A DNA stretch of 64,000 bases, taken from the NCBI GenBank assembly GCA_017308475.1, contig JAFKEU010000008.1, positions 1 through 64,000 of the forward strand. Direction: 5' to 3'. Under the pieces are notes generated by a model. The model did no database searches. It was not told the DNA's origin and saw nothing but the letters and a program-made list of their open reading frames with translations. The position numbers and the translations under genes were made by a program. Origin of the DNA: Alphaproteobacteria bacterium. GTDB lineage: Bacteria > Pseudomonadota > Alphaproteobacteria > Micropepsales > Micropepsaceae. Of this stretch, positions 43,202 to 52,328 are shown in pieces; position 1 is the first letter of the stretch; the number at the start of each line of letters is the position of its first letter.

Positions 43202-44076
43202 CTCAAGCGCGCAAAGGTATCATTCTGGCCGGTGGTTCCGGGACCCGCCTCTATCCACTGACCAAGGCGGTATCCAAACAGCTGATGCCGATCTACGACA
43301 AGCCGATGGTCTACTATCCGCTGTCGGCCCTGATGCTGTCCGGAATCCGTGACGTGCTTATCATCTCCACACCGCACGACCTGCAACACTTCCGGCATCT
43401 GCTGGGTGACGGCAGCGATTGGGGCATGCGCTTTGAGTACGCCAAACAGCCCAAACCGGAGGGCTTGGCGCAGGCGTTGATAATTGGCGAGAAATTCCTG
43501 GATGACGCGCCCTGCACCCTAGTGCTGGGAGACAATATCTTCTTCGGCCATGACCTGCAGCTTCAACTGGATGCTGCGGCCAGGCGCACCGATGGCGCCA
43601 GCGTCTTCGCCTATCATGTCGTCGACCCGCAGGCCTATGGCGTAGTAGAATTCGATGAGAAACGCCGCGCAGTTTCAATCGAGGAAAAGCCAAAGGCGCC
43701 CTGCTCGGATTATGCCGTAACCGGTCTCTACTTCTATGACAGTGACGCACCAGCCTTGGCGCGCACCCTGAAGCCATCACCGCGCGGCGAGCTGGAGATC
43801 ACCGACCTCAACCGCAAATACATGGACGCGGGTAAGCTGCATGTCGAGGTACTCGGTCGCGGCTTTGCCTGGTTCGATACTGGTACCCATGAAAGCCTGA
43901 TCGAGGCCGCCATGTTCATCGAGACACTCCAGCGCCGCCAGGGTCTGATGATCGGATGTCCCGAGGAAATTGCGTTCCGCAGGGGCTGGATTGGTGCGGC
44001 TGATGTCGAAAAGCTGGCCAAGCCGCTACAGAAAAACAATTACGGCCGATATCTGATGAGCCTGCTAAACAACTGA
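43198..44076 (+). CDS. rmlA: glucose-1-phosphate thymidylyltransferase
   Basis: 292 residues, the normal RmlA length. [20 protein letters not shown] at the N-terminus, [31 protein letters not shown] and [15 protein letters not shown] are all RmlA signatures. It makes dTDP-glucose from dTTP and glucose 1-phosphate. ATG 43198 overlaps the rmlD stop by 4 bases. A longer in-frame extension to 43153 overlaps rmlD and is not needed. Confidence 0.95.
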   Translation: MTQARKGIILAGGSGTRLYPLTKAVSKQLMPIYDKPMVYYPLSALMLSGIRDVLIISTPHDLQHFRHLLGDGSDWGMRFEYAKQPKPEGLAQALIIGEKFLDDAPCTLVLGDNIFFGHDLQLQLDAAARRTDGASVFAYHVVDPQAYGVVEFDEKRRAVSIEEKPKAPCSDYAVTGLYFYDSDAPALARTLKPSPRGELEITDLNRKYMDAGKLHVEVLGRGFAWFDTGTHESLIEAAMFIETLQRRQGLMIGCPEEIAFRRGWIGAADVEKLAKPLQKNNYGRYLMSLLNN

Positions 44077-44077
44077 C

Positions 44078-44632
44078 ATGCCCTATACCGTCACGCCCAC
44101 CACCCTGTCAGAAGTTCTGGTTCTCGAACCCAAGGTTTTTGGAGACGCCCGCGGCTTTTTCTATGAGAGCTTTAATGCCGCGGACTTCGCGCGCATCACC
44201 GGGCTGGATGTGCCCTTCGTGCAGGACAATCATTCCAGGTCGGAACGGGGCGTCCTGCGCGGCCTGCATTATCAGATCCAACACGCTCAAGGGAAATTGG
44301 TGCGTGTCACCCTGGGGGAAGTCCGGGATGTGGCGGTCGACATCCGCAAATCCTCGCCCAACTACGGAAAATGGGTGGCGGTGAATTTGTCGGCGGAGAA
44401 CAAGAAGCAGGTCTGGGTTCCGCCAGGATTTGCTCACGGCTTCCTGGTTCTGTCGGAGAGCGCGGAGTTTCTCTACAAGACCACCGACTATTGGCATCCG
44501 GAATTCGAGCGCTCCATCCTGTGGAGCGATCCGGACCTGACGATTGACTGGCAGCTTGATGGCATTGTGCCGCAATTGGCGGCCAAGGATGCGGCAGGTG
44601 CCCTGTTCGCCGTTGCCGAGACCTACGCCTAA
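44078..44632 (+). CDS. rmlC: dTDP-4-dehydrorhamnose 3,5-epimerase
   Basis: 184-residue cupin. VFGDARGFFYESFN, VQDNHSRSERGVLRGLHYQ (active-site His region) and VWVPPGFAHGFLVLSE are the RmlC motifs. It epimerises dTDP-4-keto-6-deoxyglucose at C3 and C5. It starts one base after rmlA and converges with the epimerase gene downstream, overlapping by 4 bases. Confidence 0.95.
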   Translation: MPYTVTPTTLSEVLVLEPKVFGDARGFFYESFNAADFARITGLDVPFVQDNHSRSERGVLRGLHYQIQHAQGKLVRVTLGEVRDVAVDIRKSSPNYGKWVAVNLSAENKKQVWVPPGFAHGFLVLSESAEFLYKTTDYWHPEFERSILWSDPDLTIDWQLDGIVPQLAAKDAAGALFAVAETYA

Positions 44633-45768
44633 CTATTCGCGCCGCTCCGCATCAGTCCCCGCTCCTTCAGTTCAGCCAACGAACGGTCGAAGCCGACATC
44701 GGCGGCTGTGTGTGTTTCAGCCCAGGCGAGGAACGCCCTGAGGCCGTCAGCAAAAGACCAGCGAGGCTGAAAGCCGGTGAGCGCGGAAATGCGGCTGATA
44801 TCCGCGAAATTGTGCCGTATGTCGCCCAGACGGAAGGCGCCCGTCACCTCAACCTGCACATTGGCCTTGAAATAGCGAACAATGGCGTCCGCCACCTCCA
44901 GAACGTCAGTACGCACACCAGAGCCCACATTCAGGGCCATCACGCCGTGCACATCGTCGCGGGCGCAGACGGCGGTGGCCTCAACCACGTCGTCGATGAA
45001 GACGAAGTCGCGGCTTTCACGGCCGTCCTCAAAGATATTGAGGCCTTTGCCCTGGCGTACCAGGTTAGAAAAGATCGCCAGAATGCCAGTATAGGGATTA
45101 GTGAGACTCTGCCCGGGACCATAGACATTCTGATAGCGCAAGGCGAAGCCGTCCAGGCCCAGCGTCTGCGCGAACATAAGCACCATCTGTTCCTGAACCT
45201 GCTTGGTGAGGCCGTAGAAGGACGACGGACCGAAGGGTGCCGCCTCGGTCGTGGCCAGCGGCGTCACGCTCTTGCTGCATACCGGACAGCGCGGCTCGAA
45301 GCGGCCAGCAGCCATGTCGACGGCAGTCCGGGCGTGCGGAAACACCCGGCCATGCGCAGCACATTGATATTCGCCCTCACCATAAACGGCACGTGAAGAG
45401 GCGACGATCAGTTTCTTCAGATTGGGAGGCTTGTCGTTGACAATAGCGTCCAGCAAAATCGCCGTGCCTTGCATATTGACCTGGCCGTATTTCTCGACCG
45501 CGTACATGGATTGGCCCGTGCCAGTTTCCGCCGCCAGGTGGACCAGCACATGCGCATCCATAAGCAGTTGGGAGACTAATGCCCGATCACACACGTCTCC
45601 GCGGATGCAGGTAGCCACCTTTTCAAGTGCACCGGAAAAGGCGGCGCCCACTCCATGGATCTGGGGACTGAGCGTATCCAGAATAGTGACGGTGGCACCC
45701 TGTCCGGCCAGTCTGGCCGCCAGGCGCGACCCGATGAAGCCCGCGCCACCAGTAATCAAGACCTTCAT
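44629..45768 (-). CDS. NAD-dependent sugar epimerase, probable dTDP-L-rhamnose 4-epimerase
   Basis: 379-residue extended SDR: VLITGGAGFIGSRLAARL at the start, catalytic Tyr-x3-Lys in SSFYGLTKQVQEQM, and RYQNVYGPGQS. Between residues about 130 and 170 it has an insertion with YQCAAHGRVFP and CPVCSKSV, a Cys/His set that could bind zinc. A similar cysteine insertion is, as I recall, present in WbiB-type dTDP-L-rhamnose 4-epimerases, which make dTDP-6-deoxy-L-talose; the adjacent rml operon would supply the substrate. Another NDP-sugar 4-epimerase is possible. Codon use and GC are similar to the neighbours. Confidence 0.72.
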   Translation of the reverse strand: MKVLITGGAGFIGSRLAARLAGQGATVTILDTLSPQIHGVGAAFSGALEKVATCIRGDVCDRALVSQLLMDAHVLVHLAAETGTGQSMYAVEKYGQVNMQGTAILLDAIVNDKPPNLKKLIVASSRAVYGEGEYQCAAHGRVFPHARTAVDMAAGRFEPRCPVCSKSVTPLATTEAAPFGPSSFYGLTKQVQEQMVLMFAQTLGLDGFALRYQNVYGPGQSLTNPYTGILAIFSNLVRQGKGLNIFEDGRESRDFVFIDDVVEATAVCARDDVHGVMALNVGSGVRTDVLEVADAIVRYFKANVQVEVTGAFRLGDIRHNFADISRISALTGFQPRWSFADGLRAFLAWAETHTAADVGFDRSLAELKERGLMRSGANS

Positions 45769-45851
45769 GAGGGGCCTCCTGACTGCGGCGCGACAAAACT
45801 ACGAACCGCACGCTTTTTCAAGCCAAGGATGGCTGGATGCAGAAGAAGACA

Positions 45852-46844
45852 TCAAGGCAGCACGTCGTCCAGCCAGCCGGATAGGCTATAGCGATAGAGA
45901 ATGTCGGCGGCGACGGGCTGGTAGGGCGCCTCCAGGTAGGAGGCCGCAATCTGCGGGGCAGCGCGGTCAATCACCAGAATATTGTCTGGGTTGTAAAAAT
46001 CGGCGTTGGCAACCTCGGCATTGGTGGTGATGAGCTTGCGGCCCGATCCCAGCGCCTCCAGCGTCCGCATGGTGTAGCCACACTGCACGGGCCGCTCAAT
46101 ATCCACCACGATACGCGACCGCGCCAGGAGTTCTAGCAGCTCGGCCCGGCTCTTCGGGGTATAGATAAAGTCTCCCCGATCCGCCCTCAGCATGGCAGGG
46201 TAGCGGGCGGCATGGATAGCGAACAGCCACTTTGCCGGAAAATAGAGGAATTTCTCGAATCGGACGCTAGGCGGTAGGGCGCGGGCAATTCGCTGCAGCA
46301 CCGGGAAGCGGTCCCCATGCATGGTGCCGAAGAAAAGCACATCAATGTCCTGCACCACGCCAGGCAATTGGGCGAAGCGGTCCACAAAGAATAGCGGGCG
46401 GTATATCAGCGTCTCGTCCTGACCCGCATCTCGCGGGTCAAAGCTCAGTACCCTGTCGAATAGGGCCGCTTTGGCGCGGCTGTCGGCAGGCATATTGCCA
46501 TAACTGTCCCAGAAATAGAGCGTGAAGCGCGCATGCGGAAAAGCAGTACGCAGCCGCCGCACGGTGTCTGGAGAAAAGCCTTCCGCCTTCACCACCAGCA
46601 CGTCCCGGATGGGTTTGCCCCGCATCCGCGCAATGATGCCGTCGAAATAGCGTTCAGTCTGCGCGCGCACCAACGACGGCGCCAGGCGGAGAGTAGCCTT
46701 GGACAGGCTGTCGGTCGCGGGACGGTCGTCGAAGAGGGCGACACGGCGACCTCGAGCCTCCAGCGCATGCCGGATTTCGCTGGCATAACCAAAAAACCCG
46801 CCGCAGAAAAGCAGCAGATCTGGGCTATCGGGCATGGCAGTCAT
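45852..46844 (-). CDS. CgeB/GT4-like glycosyltransferase
   Basis: 330 residues. The N-terminus DLLLFCGGFFGYASEIRHAL and LVVKAEGFSPDTVRRL resemble CgeB-type glycosyltransferases. The C-terminal half has YTPKSRAELLELLARSRIVVDIERPVQ split by the usual loop, then GYTMRTLEALGSGRKLITTN, a GT-B donor-site pattern with the glutamate in place. No sugar specificity can be assigned. ATG 46844 is chosen over the longer frame to 46883 because the strand-1 motif follows directly. A 49-base gap separates it from the upstream methyltransferase gene. Confidence 0.65.
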   Translation of the reverse strand: MTAMPDSPDLLLFCGGFFGYASEIRHALEARGRRVALFDDRPATDSLSKATLRLAPSLVRAQTERYFDGIIARMRGKPIRDVLVVKAEGFSPDTVRRLRTAFPHARFTLYFWDSYGNMPADSRAKAALFDRVLSFDPRDAGQDETLIYRPLFFVDRFAQLPGVVQDIDVLFFGTMHGDRFPVLQRIARALPPSVRFEKFLYFPAKWLFAIHAARYPAMLRADRGDFIYTPKSRAELLELLARSRIVVDIERPVQCGYTMRTLEALGSGRKLITTNAEVANADFYNPDNILVIDRAAPQIAASYLEAPYQPVAADILYRYSLSGWLDDVLP

Positions 46845-46892
46845 TCCGGATCCGTAAGGCATTTCTGGAATCGGTCGGGGCAAGGCGTGCTT

Positions 46893-47579
46893 TTAGGCGG
46901 GAAGAATACGACCTGACAAGTGACCGTCTACCTCAGCCCCCCCCCCGCTGCGCTGCTTGAGTACCCGAACGGTGAAATCCCAAGCTCCATAGTGGTGCGA
47001 CAGTTCCACATCGAGAGAAAGTCTGGTGATACAGAAATCCAGCACCTTCCGTGGGTCGGCGTAATATAGTGCCGGGCTCATGCGATCGGCATCGGAATAG
47101 GACGTGAGAAAGTTGAAAGCACATGTCTTTTCACAGGCTTCGAACATGACGCGCATCGTGTCCTGCACATGAGCTTCCCAGGTGGCGCGGTCAACGCCCG
47201 CCCTGACGTTGAAAATGCCGCTCGCAACGACATGCTCGTAGCCGGGGCGCGGCTGCGATCCCACTTCAAAAACGCAATCGGGAAGGTCCGCATGCAGGGT
47301 GCGCGCTTGCGCAATCATCGGCCCCGAAATGTCGAGGCCAAGATAGCGGACGACCTTTCCCTCTCCGACGAGATAATCCCACAGCGCGCCATAACCGCAT
47401 CCCAGATCGAGTACCGAATTTGGGCCCTCGCCAATATTGCAAGTCAGCTGGCGGAACCGCTCGCGTTGCCGCTCGACTGAACTCCAATCGACGCCGCTGG
47501 GATGCGGTCCATGCTCCGCGAGCTTACTGGAATAGTAGTCGCGGACACCCTGCAGCAGCGTCAGACGGGGATCTGTCAT
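46893..47579 (-). CDS. class I SAM-dependent methyltransferase
   Basis: 228 residues. SAM-binding motif I is VLDLGCGYGALWDYL near residues 56-70, followed by YLGLDISGPMIAQA. The C-terminus passes through a run of ten G/C (46937-46946) coding SGGGA, and the 16 residues after it are not conserved-looking; one base more or fewer would end the protein within four codons. Substrate unknown; an O- or N-methylated sugar of the surface glycan is plausible. It overlaps the WbqC-family gene by 4 bases. Confidence 0.8.
   Translation of the reverse strand: MTDPRLTLLQGVRDYYSSKLAEHGPHPSGVDWSSVERQRERFRQLTCNIGEGPNSVLDLGCGYGALWDYLVGEGKVVRYLGLDISGPMIAQARTLHADLPDCVFEVGSQPRPGYEHVVASGIFNVRAGVDRATWEAHVQDTMRVMFEACEKTCAFNFLTSYSDADRMSPALYYADPRKVLDFCITRLSLDVELSHHYGAWDFTVRVLKQRSGGGAEVDGHLSGRILPA
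46937..46946. repeat. homopolymer of ten C (plus strand) in a coding region
   Basis: Ten uninterrupted C on the plus strand (G on the coding strand) lie 11-14 codons before the methyltransferase stop. Such tracts are prone to slippage and also to sequencing error. Confidence 0.85.
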
Positions 47580-48316
47580 GCCAACTCTTGACCGTTTGTA
47601 ATGGCCGCGTCACGGCTCAGATAGGAAGCTGCGTCATCGCCGCAATTTAGCAGCAAATCCACGATGGACAGGTTCGGGATAAATACGCCCCAGCATTGGG
47701 GATAGTTGCGATAGCCGCTGTAATCCATCCATTGCACCGCGATGCCGCGCTGCTGGAAGGGTCGGTAATCTAGATAGGCCTGCGCGGCTGGACCGCTAAT
47801 ATAGCGGCTCGCCTTTACCGCACTCGCCAGCACAGCCAACCTCTCGCTGGCATCAATAGACGTCAAATCCATATCCGGAAGTACCTCGCGATCGAATCGG
47901 ATAGGCACCTGAATGCCAAGTCGGGGGCACAGCGCCTCCAGCAGAAAGCGATTCACCTGCGACAGCAGGGCGCGCCCCGCGGCCTGGCGCAAGAGATCGA
48001 ACAACCAGGGCGCGACGGCATCGAAGTTCGCTGCGCGGCGGTAGTTCTGTTCCAGCGCACGCACATGGCTTTCAGCCCAGCTTGGATCGAAAATCGCAGT
48101 GGCGTCGATTGTTTGCGCATAGGCGCCCTTGCTGCCAACCGGGATGGTGAGCCATTGCGGCCCGCCCGGCGTCTTGATGCGGTTGCGATTGCGCCAGTCC
48201 CGCCGCGTGTATTGCACGCTGTCCAGCAGGATCAGTTCATCCGCCTGCCGGATGAGATCGAAATAGCCGCGCCAGGGAATGTAGTTGGACTGAGTGATAA
48301 CGACGGTCCTGGCCAT
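47576..48316 (-). CDS. WbqC-family protein
   Basis: 246 residues. The N-terminus ARTVVITQSNYIPWRGYFDLI with LLDSVQYTRRDWRNRNRIK and WLTIPV is typical of WbqC-like proteins. These occur in O-antigen and capsule clusters; a biochemical role is not established to my knowledge, though they are often beside aminotransferases and methyltransferases, as here. ATG 48316 is preferred to an ATG at 48334 that overlaps the upstream gene. The DegT-type aminotransferase gene ends 4 bases before it. Confidence 0.8.
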   Translation of the reverse strand: MARTVVITQSNYIPWRGYFDLIRQADELILLDSVQYTRRDWRNRNRIKTPGGPQWLTIPVGSKGAYAQTIDATAIFDPSWAESHVRALEQNYRRAANFDAVAPWLFDLLRQAAGRALLSQVNRFLLEALCPRLGIQVPIRFDREVLPDMDLTSIDASERLAVLASAVKASRYISGPAAQAYLDYRPFQQRGIAVQWMDYSGYRNYPQCWGVFIPNLSIVDLLLNCGDDAASYLSRDAAITNGQELA

Positions 48317-48320
48317 ATGG

Positions 48321-49475
48321 TCACGATCCCGCAAAGAAGCCCATCGAGGCAGCGATGACCCGTTCCAAGTCTTCAGCGGGAATGTCCGCGTACAGCGGCA
48401 GCCGTACCAGGCATTCGGCGGTCCGGTCGGTCACCGTCATCGCCGTTGCCGTGCGGCCCAACTTCCGACCCGCGGGCGAGGAATGCAGTGGCACATAATG
48501 GGTGTGAGTTGGAATTCCTGCTCCAGCCATCCAGGCGCGGTAGCGGCGCATCTCGTCGCCGTCGCGCAGGCGCAGGAAGAAGATGTGACCGTTCGGCGTC
48601 GCACCATCTGGCACCACGGGACGACGCACCAGCCCACGCGCCTCAGCCTCCGCGAAAGCGGCATAATAGCATCTCCAGGCGGCGAGGCGGCTCCGAGTAA
48701 GCTCTGAGGCCACTTCCAACTGCGCCAGCAGCACCGCCGCGGTCAGATCGCCGGGCAAGTAGGACGACCCAACATCGAGCCATTCGTATTTATTCACCTT
48801 GCGCTGGAAATAGGCCGTGCGGTTCGTGCCCTTTTCGCGGAGGATCTGCGCCCGCTCCATCAGCATGCTGTCATTGACGATCAGCGCACCGCCCTCACCC
48901 GACACCACGTTCTTGCTGACATGGAAACTGAGACAGCCCAGTTGCCCAAAGGTGCCCAGCGCCCTGCCCTGATAACCCGCCATCAGGCATTGCGCCGCAT
49001 CCTCGATGATCAAAAGGCCTTTTGCCGCGGCCAGCGCGCATATCTGCGTCATCTCGCAGGCCATGCCGGCATAGTGCACCGGCACAATGGCGCGCGTTCT
49101 CGCAGAAAGCGCCTGCTCCAGCAAGGTCTCGTCCAGGTTCAGCGTATCATCGCGGATATCGACGAATACGGGCACCGCCCCGCGCAATGCAACGGCGTTC
49201 GCGGTGGAAACAAAAGTATAGGACGGCATGATGACTTCGTCGCCCGGCCCCAGCCTGGCGAGCATCGCCGCCATCTCCAGCGCCGCGGTGCAGGAATGGG
49301 TAAGCAGTGCCGGCGCTTTCAGCTGCGCGGCCAGCCAGGCATGGCATCGTTCCGTAAAGGGGCCGTCGCCTTCCCAGATGGTGCTTTCAAGCCCGGTGCG
49401 CAGATAGGCAAGCGTCTTTTCCGGTATGTTTGGGCGATTGAAAGCAATGGGCATCGGACACACCAGCGGAGCCAT
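48321..49475 (-). CDS. rffA: dTDP-4-amino-4,6-dideoxygalactose transaminase (WecE/RffA type)
   Basis: 384 residues of the DegT/DnrJ/EryC1 family, aligning closely with E. coli RffA: FTERCHAWLAAQL, LLTHSCTAALEMAAML, EVIMPSYTFVSTANAVALRG, VPVHYAGMACEM, IIEDAAQCLM and the PLP lysine in SFHVSKNVVSGEGGAL, then REKGTNRTAYF. It would aminate dTDP-4-keto-6-deoxyglucose, the product of rmlB, to dTDP-Fuc4N. The acetyltransferase gene at 50754 might acylate this amine. The start may be ATG 49475 or 49454 (MPIAFNRPN), the latter closer to family length. Confidence 0.88.
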   Translation of the reverse strand: MAPLVCPMPIAFNRPNIPEKTLAYLRTGLESTIWEGDGPFTERCHAWLAAQLKAPALLTHSCTAALEMAAMLARLGPGDEVIMPSYTFVSTANAVALRGAVPVFVDIRDDTLNLDETLLEQALSARTRAIVPVHYAGMACEMTQICALAAAKGLLIIEDAAQCLMAGYQGRALGTFGQLGCLSFHVSKNVVSGEGGALIVNDSMLMERAQILREKGTNRTAYFQRKVNKYEWLDVGSSYLPGDLTAAVLLAQLEVASELTRSRLAAWRCYYAAFAEAEARGLVRRPVVPDGATPNGHIFFLRLRDGDEMRRYRAWMAGAGIPTHTHYVPLHSSPAGRKLGRTATAMTVTDRTAECLVRLPLYADIPAEDLERVIAASMGFFAGS

Positions 49476-49486
49476 GACAAACTATT

Positions 49487-50503
49487 TCAGTGGCCGGAGC
49501 CTGACAACTGGCTCGGCCCCGCCGCCATTGGGATGACCATCGCGACAAGCCCTCCGATCACGACGGTGGCGATGGTCACGGCCGACATCAGCCCCCCCAG
49601 CACCATGCCATGCTCGAAGGACAAACCCACCGAGCGGAAAAGCAGACCAAAACCGATCTCGCGCAAGCCGACACCGGATATGGAAATTGGCGCAAGCGAG
49701 GCAAGCCAGACGAGCGGCGTAAAGATGAAATAGACACCCAGTGGCGCCTTGATGTCGCAACTTAAGCCCAGAAGACTGACGCATAAGATATTGATGGTCT
49801 GCGACACCAGGGACAGGACGACGGCCGGTGCAAAAACCTCGCGGCTGACGATACCCTGGCGGACCCGCGCTCCCATATCCTTGACGAGGTGCACCAGTCC
49901 CGCAAACAAGCCCGTGCGCCGGGAGGGGAGATCGCGCAACCGGCTGCTCAATATCGCCGCCACCGTCAGGATGAGCATCGGCAGTACGAGGACGGCACCG
50001 AGTGAAAGCGCCATCCAAGCCGGAGCGAGGTCCATGGCGACAACAATGACTAGGCCCGGCATTCCCGCCAGGCCGATGGCAACGAGGCCATAAAACCGGT
50101 CCAGATAGATGCTGGCGCCCACAAGCCCCCAGCCCGCGCCGGATCGGCGCAGCAACGCCGCCCGCGCCACATCGCCGCCCACCGAAGTCGGCAGGATCAC
50201 TCCCACGAACGCCGACTTGAAGCAGAGATGCACGACCCATGGCAATGGCAGGGTCAGGCCCATCCGGTTCAGGATAAGACGCCACCGCAGGCAGACGAGG
50301 GTAGAGGCCATCAGGAATAGCAACATGGCTGCTGCCAACGGCAGCCATCGCACCTGTATGACCGTGCTGAACACGCGATCTATGTTCGCGGCCTTGAGCG
50401 CAACGGCAACCAGGACGCCGGAGATAATCAACCGTGCAGCAAACCTAAACCTGGCGTCGGCCGCCAGGCGACCAAGATAATGCCATATCTGGGCAAAGGA
50501 CAT
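49487..50503 (-). CDS. flippase-like lysylphosphatidylglycerol-synthase-TM family protein (AglD/UPF0104)
   Basis: 338 residues with about eight membrane segments. The family landmarks are LVCLRWRLILNRMG, FKSAFVGVILPTSVGGDVARAALLRR and SIYLDRFYGLVAIGL. Related proteins (MprF membrane part, AglD) are suspected to move lipid-linked molecules across the membrane. Here it lies in a surface-glycan locus without a recognised Wzx, so it might help flip a lipid-linked sugar, but this is inference. It runs just upstream of the WecE-type gene (11-base gap). Confidence 0.8.
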   Translation of the reverse strand: MSFAQIWHYLGRLAADARFRFAARLIISGVLVAVALKAANIDRVFSTVIQVRWLPLAAAMLLFLMASTLVCLRWRLILNRMGLTLPLPWVVHLCFKSAFVGVILPTSVGGDVARAALLRRSGAGWGLVGASIYLDRFYGLVAIGLAGMPGLVIVVAMDLAPAWMALSLGAVLVLPMLILTVAAILSSRLRDLPSRRTGLFAGLVHLVKDMGARVRQGIVSREVFAPAVVLSLVSQTINILCVSLLGLSCDIKAPLGVYFIFTPLVWLASLAPISISGVGLREIGFGLLFRSVGLSFEHGMVLGGLMSAVTIATVVIGGLVAMVIPMAAGPSQLSGSGH

Positions 50504-50524
50504 GAGCGGTCGGTTCGCGGCCAG

Positions 50525-50553
50525 TTGTTACTTTAGGAATAAGGACTTATACT
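50525..50553 (+). promoter_or_regulatory. candidate sigma-70 promoter in the 250-bp gap before the acetyltransferase gene
   Basis: TTGTTA (4/6), exactly 17 bases, TATACT (5/6), in a clearly AT-rich patch. It would read rightward, giving about 190 bases of leader before the GTG start at 50754. Confidence 0.45.
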
Positions 50554-50753
50554 ATTTGGGCTTTGAATCAAGGGATTTGGGTAGGCATGGAAGTCAACCG
50601 GCAGGACTTGGCAGCAGCCACCTGCAATTGCATCGCTTCCGCCATACCAGTCCCTCCCGCTCCAAGGCACGCAAACGTCGTCGCTAAGCAAACGTTCGTG
50701 GTAGATCCGTCCATATCCATCTGCCAGCGCATGAGCAAACACCGGATTGCGCC

Positions 50754-51419
50754 GTGAACAGACCCCTCGTGATCTTCGGTACCGGCGACATTGCCGAACT
50801 TGCGGAATACTATTTTCGCACTGACTCTGATCGGAGCGTAACCGCCTTCACCGTCGACGGTGCCTTTGTAAAAGAAGACAGTTTCAAGGACCGCCCCGTC
50901 ATTCCGTTTGAAGCTATCGAAAGCGAATTTCCGCCCAGCAAGTTCGATCTCTTTGTCGCCGTCAGCTACGCCGGACTGAACCGTTTGCGGTCGGAAAAAA
51001 TGGCGGCAGCAGAAGCAAAGGGATATGCGCTTGCCTTCTATCTCAGTTCGCACGCCTTCATCTGGCGGGGCTTTGCGGCGGCCCCCAATCTTTTTGTGCT
51101 GGAAAACAATGTGCTCCAACCCTTCTGCCGGATCGGCCGCGGCGTCACACTGTGGAGCGGAAATCATATCGGCCACCATTCCGCCATCGGCGATCACTGC
51201 TTCATCGCCTCGCATGTCGTTATCTCCGGCGGGGTCGAGATCGGCGACCACAGCTTTATCGGCGTCAACGCCACCTTGCGCGATCACATCAAAATCGGCC
51301 GCAGCTGCGTGGTGGGAGCCGGAGCCGTGGTGCTGTCCGACGCCCCCGATGAAACCGTCTTCCGCGCCACGCCGTCCGAGATTGCCAAAATACCAAGCTC
51401 GCGCCTGAAAAGGATCTGA
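50754..51419 (+). CDS. sugar O/N-acetyltransferase, NeuD/PglD-like left-handed beta-helix
   Basis: 221 residues. An N-terminal Rossmann-like half (VIFGTGDIAELAEYYF) is followed by hexapeptide repeats: IGRGVTLWSGNHIGHHSAIGD, FIASHVVISGGVEIGDHSFIG and VGAGAVVLSDAP. The histidine in IGHHSAIG is at the place of the catalytic base in PglD-type N-acetyltransferases. It likely acetylates an amino sugar made by one of the two DegT-type aminotransferases here (dTDP-Fuc4N or GDP-perosamine). GTG start at 50754. It is followed 3 bases later by the next gene. Confidence 0.82.
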   Translation: MNRPLVIFGTGDIAELAEYYFRTDSDRSVTAFTVDGAFVKEDSFKDRPVIPFEAIESEFPPSKFDLFVAVSYAGLNRLRSEKMAAAEAKGYALAFYLSSHAFIWRGFAAAPNLFVLENNVLQPFCRIGRGVTLWSGNHIGHHSAIGDHCFIASHVVISGGVEIGDHSFIGVNATLRDHIKIGRSCVVGAGAVVLSDAPDETVFRATPSEIAKIPSSRLKRI

Positions 51420-51422
51420 GCG

Positions 51423-52325
51423 ATGGGGTGGCGCAAGCTCGGCCTCGTGTTTTGCCCCGATGGCGCGATCCCGTGGATGCACAGCCACGCCGCCCTGCCC
51501 TTTGCGGTCCCGCTGGAACAGGACATCGTGCGCGTCTTCTTCAGTGCCCGCGACCGCGAGCGACGCTCTCATGTCGGCTTTCTCGATATGCAAATCGGAG
51601 CGCGGCCCAAGGTGCTGATGGTCTCCCAAGTGCCGGCGCTGGCACCGGGCGCTGCGGGCGCGTTTGACGACAGCGGCATCGGCCTGGGCTGCGTGGCGGA
51701 TATCTCAGGGCAGGCTCATCTCTACTACATGGGGTGGAACCTGGGCGTCACCGCGCCATGGCGAAACAGTATCGGATTGGCGCTGGGCGACACGCGTATC
51801 GGCGTATTCGAGAGAATCTCGCCCGGCCCCATCATGGACCGTTCACCGCAAGACCCCTACACCCTTTCCTATCCCTGGGTGCTGCGTAATCGCCATGGCG
51901 GCTGGCGCATGTGGTACGGTTCCAATCTGAGTTGGGGGGCGGACGCGGCTGACATGAACCATGTCATCAAATCCGCGACGTCGGCGGACGGCATTACTTG
52001 GCAGCGCGACGGCACGACCGTGATCGGTGCCGCTGCTCTTGGAGAAATCGCCTTTGCCCGTCCCTGCGTATTGGACGACGGCGATCTTTTTCGGATGTGG
52101 TATGCGTTTCGTGGTGAGGCATATCGCATCGGCTATGCCGAATCGGTGGATGGGCGAAATTGGGAGCGCCGCGACGCCGACGTCGGCATCGACGTGTCAC
52201 CGTCAGGGTGGGACAGCGAGATGCTCTGCTACCCTTGCGTCTTCAACCATGGCGGCGCACGCTATATGCTGTACAATGGCAATGGTTATGGCGCCACCGG
52301 CTTTGGCTTGGCGATCCAAGACTAG
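51423..52325 (+). CDS. beta-propeller glycosidase-like protein (GH32/43/68-like fold), function unknown
   Basis: 300 residues with repeating W-x-Y/M-W-Y blades: AHLYYMGWNLG, GGWRMWYGSNLSWG, DLFRMWYAFRGEAYRIGYAES and ARYMLYNGNGYGATGFGLA. Such repeats are seen in five-bladed glycosidase-like proteins (GH43/GH130 relatives). There is no signal peptide, so it is cytoplasmic. Related genes appear in O-antigen clusters next to acetyltransferases, but I know of no defined reaction. It is co-directional with the acetyltransferase gene and probably in one operon. Confidence 0.65.
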   Translation: MGWRKLGLVFCPDGAIPWMHSHAALPFAVPLEQDIVRVFFSARDRERRSHVGFLDMQIGARPKVLMVSQVPALAPGAAGAFDDSGIGLGCVADISGQAHLYYMGWNLGVTAPWRNSIGLALGDTRIGVFERISPGPIMDRSPQDPYTLSYPWVLRNRHGGWRMWYGSNLSWGADAADMNHVIKSATSADGITWQRDGTTVIGAAALGEIAFARPCVLDDGDLFRMWYAFRGEAYRIGYAESVDGRNWERRDADVGIDVSPSGWDSEMLCYPCVFNHGGARYMLYNGNGYGATGFGLAIQD

Positions 52326-52328
52326 CCC

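Noticed and set aside
50563..50757. 64-codon open frame upstream of the acetyltransferase gene
   Set aside because: Composition is non-protein-like and it lies in the AT-rich promoter gap.
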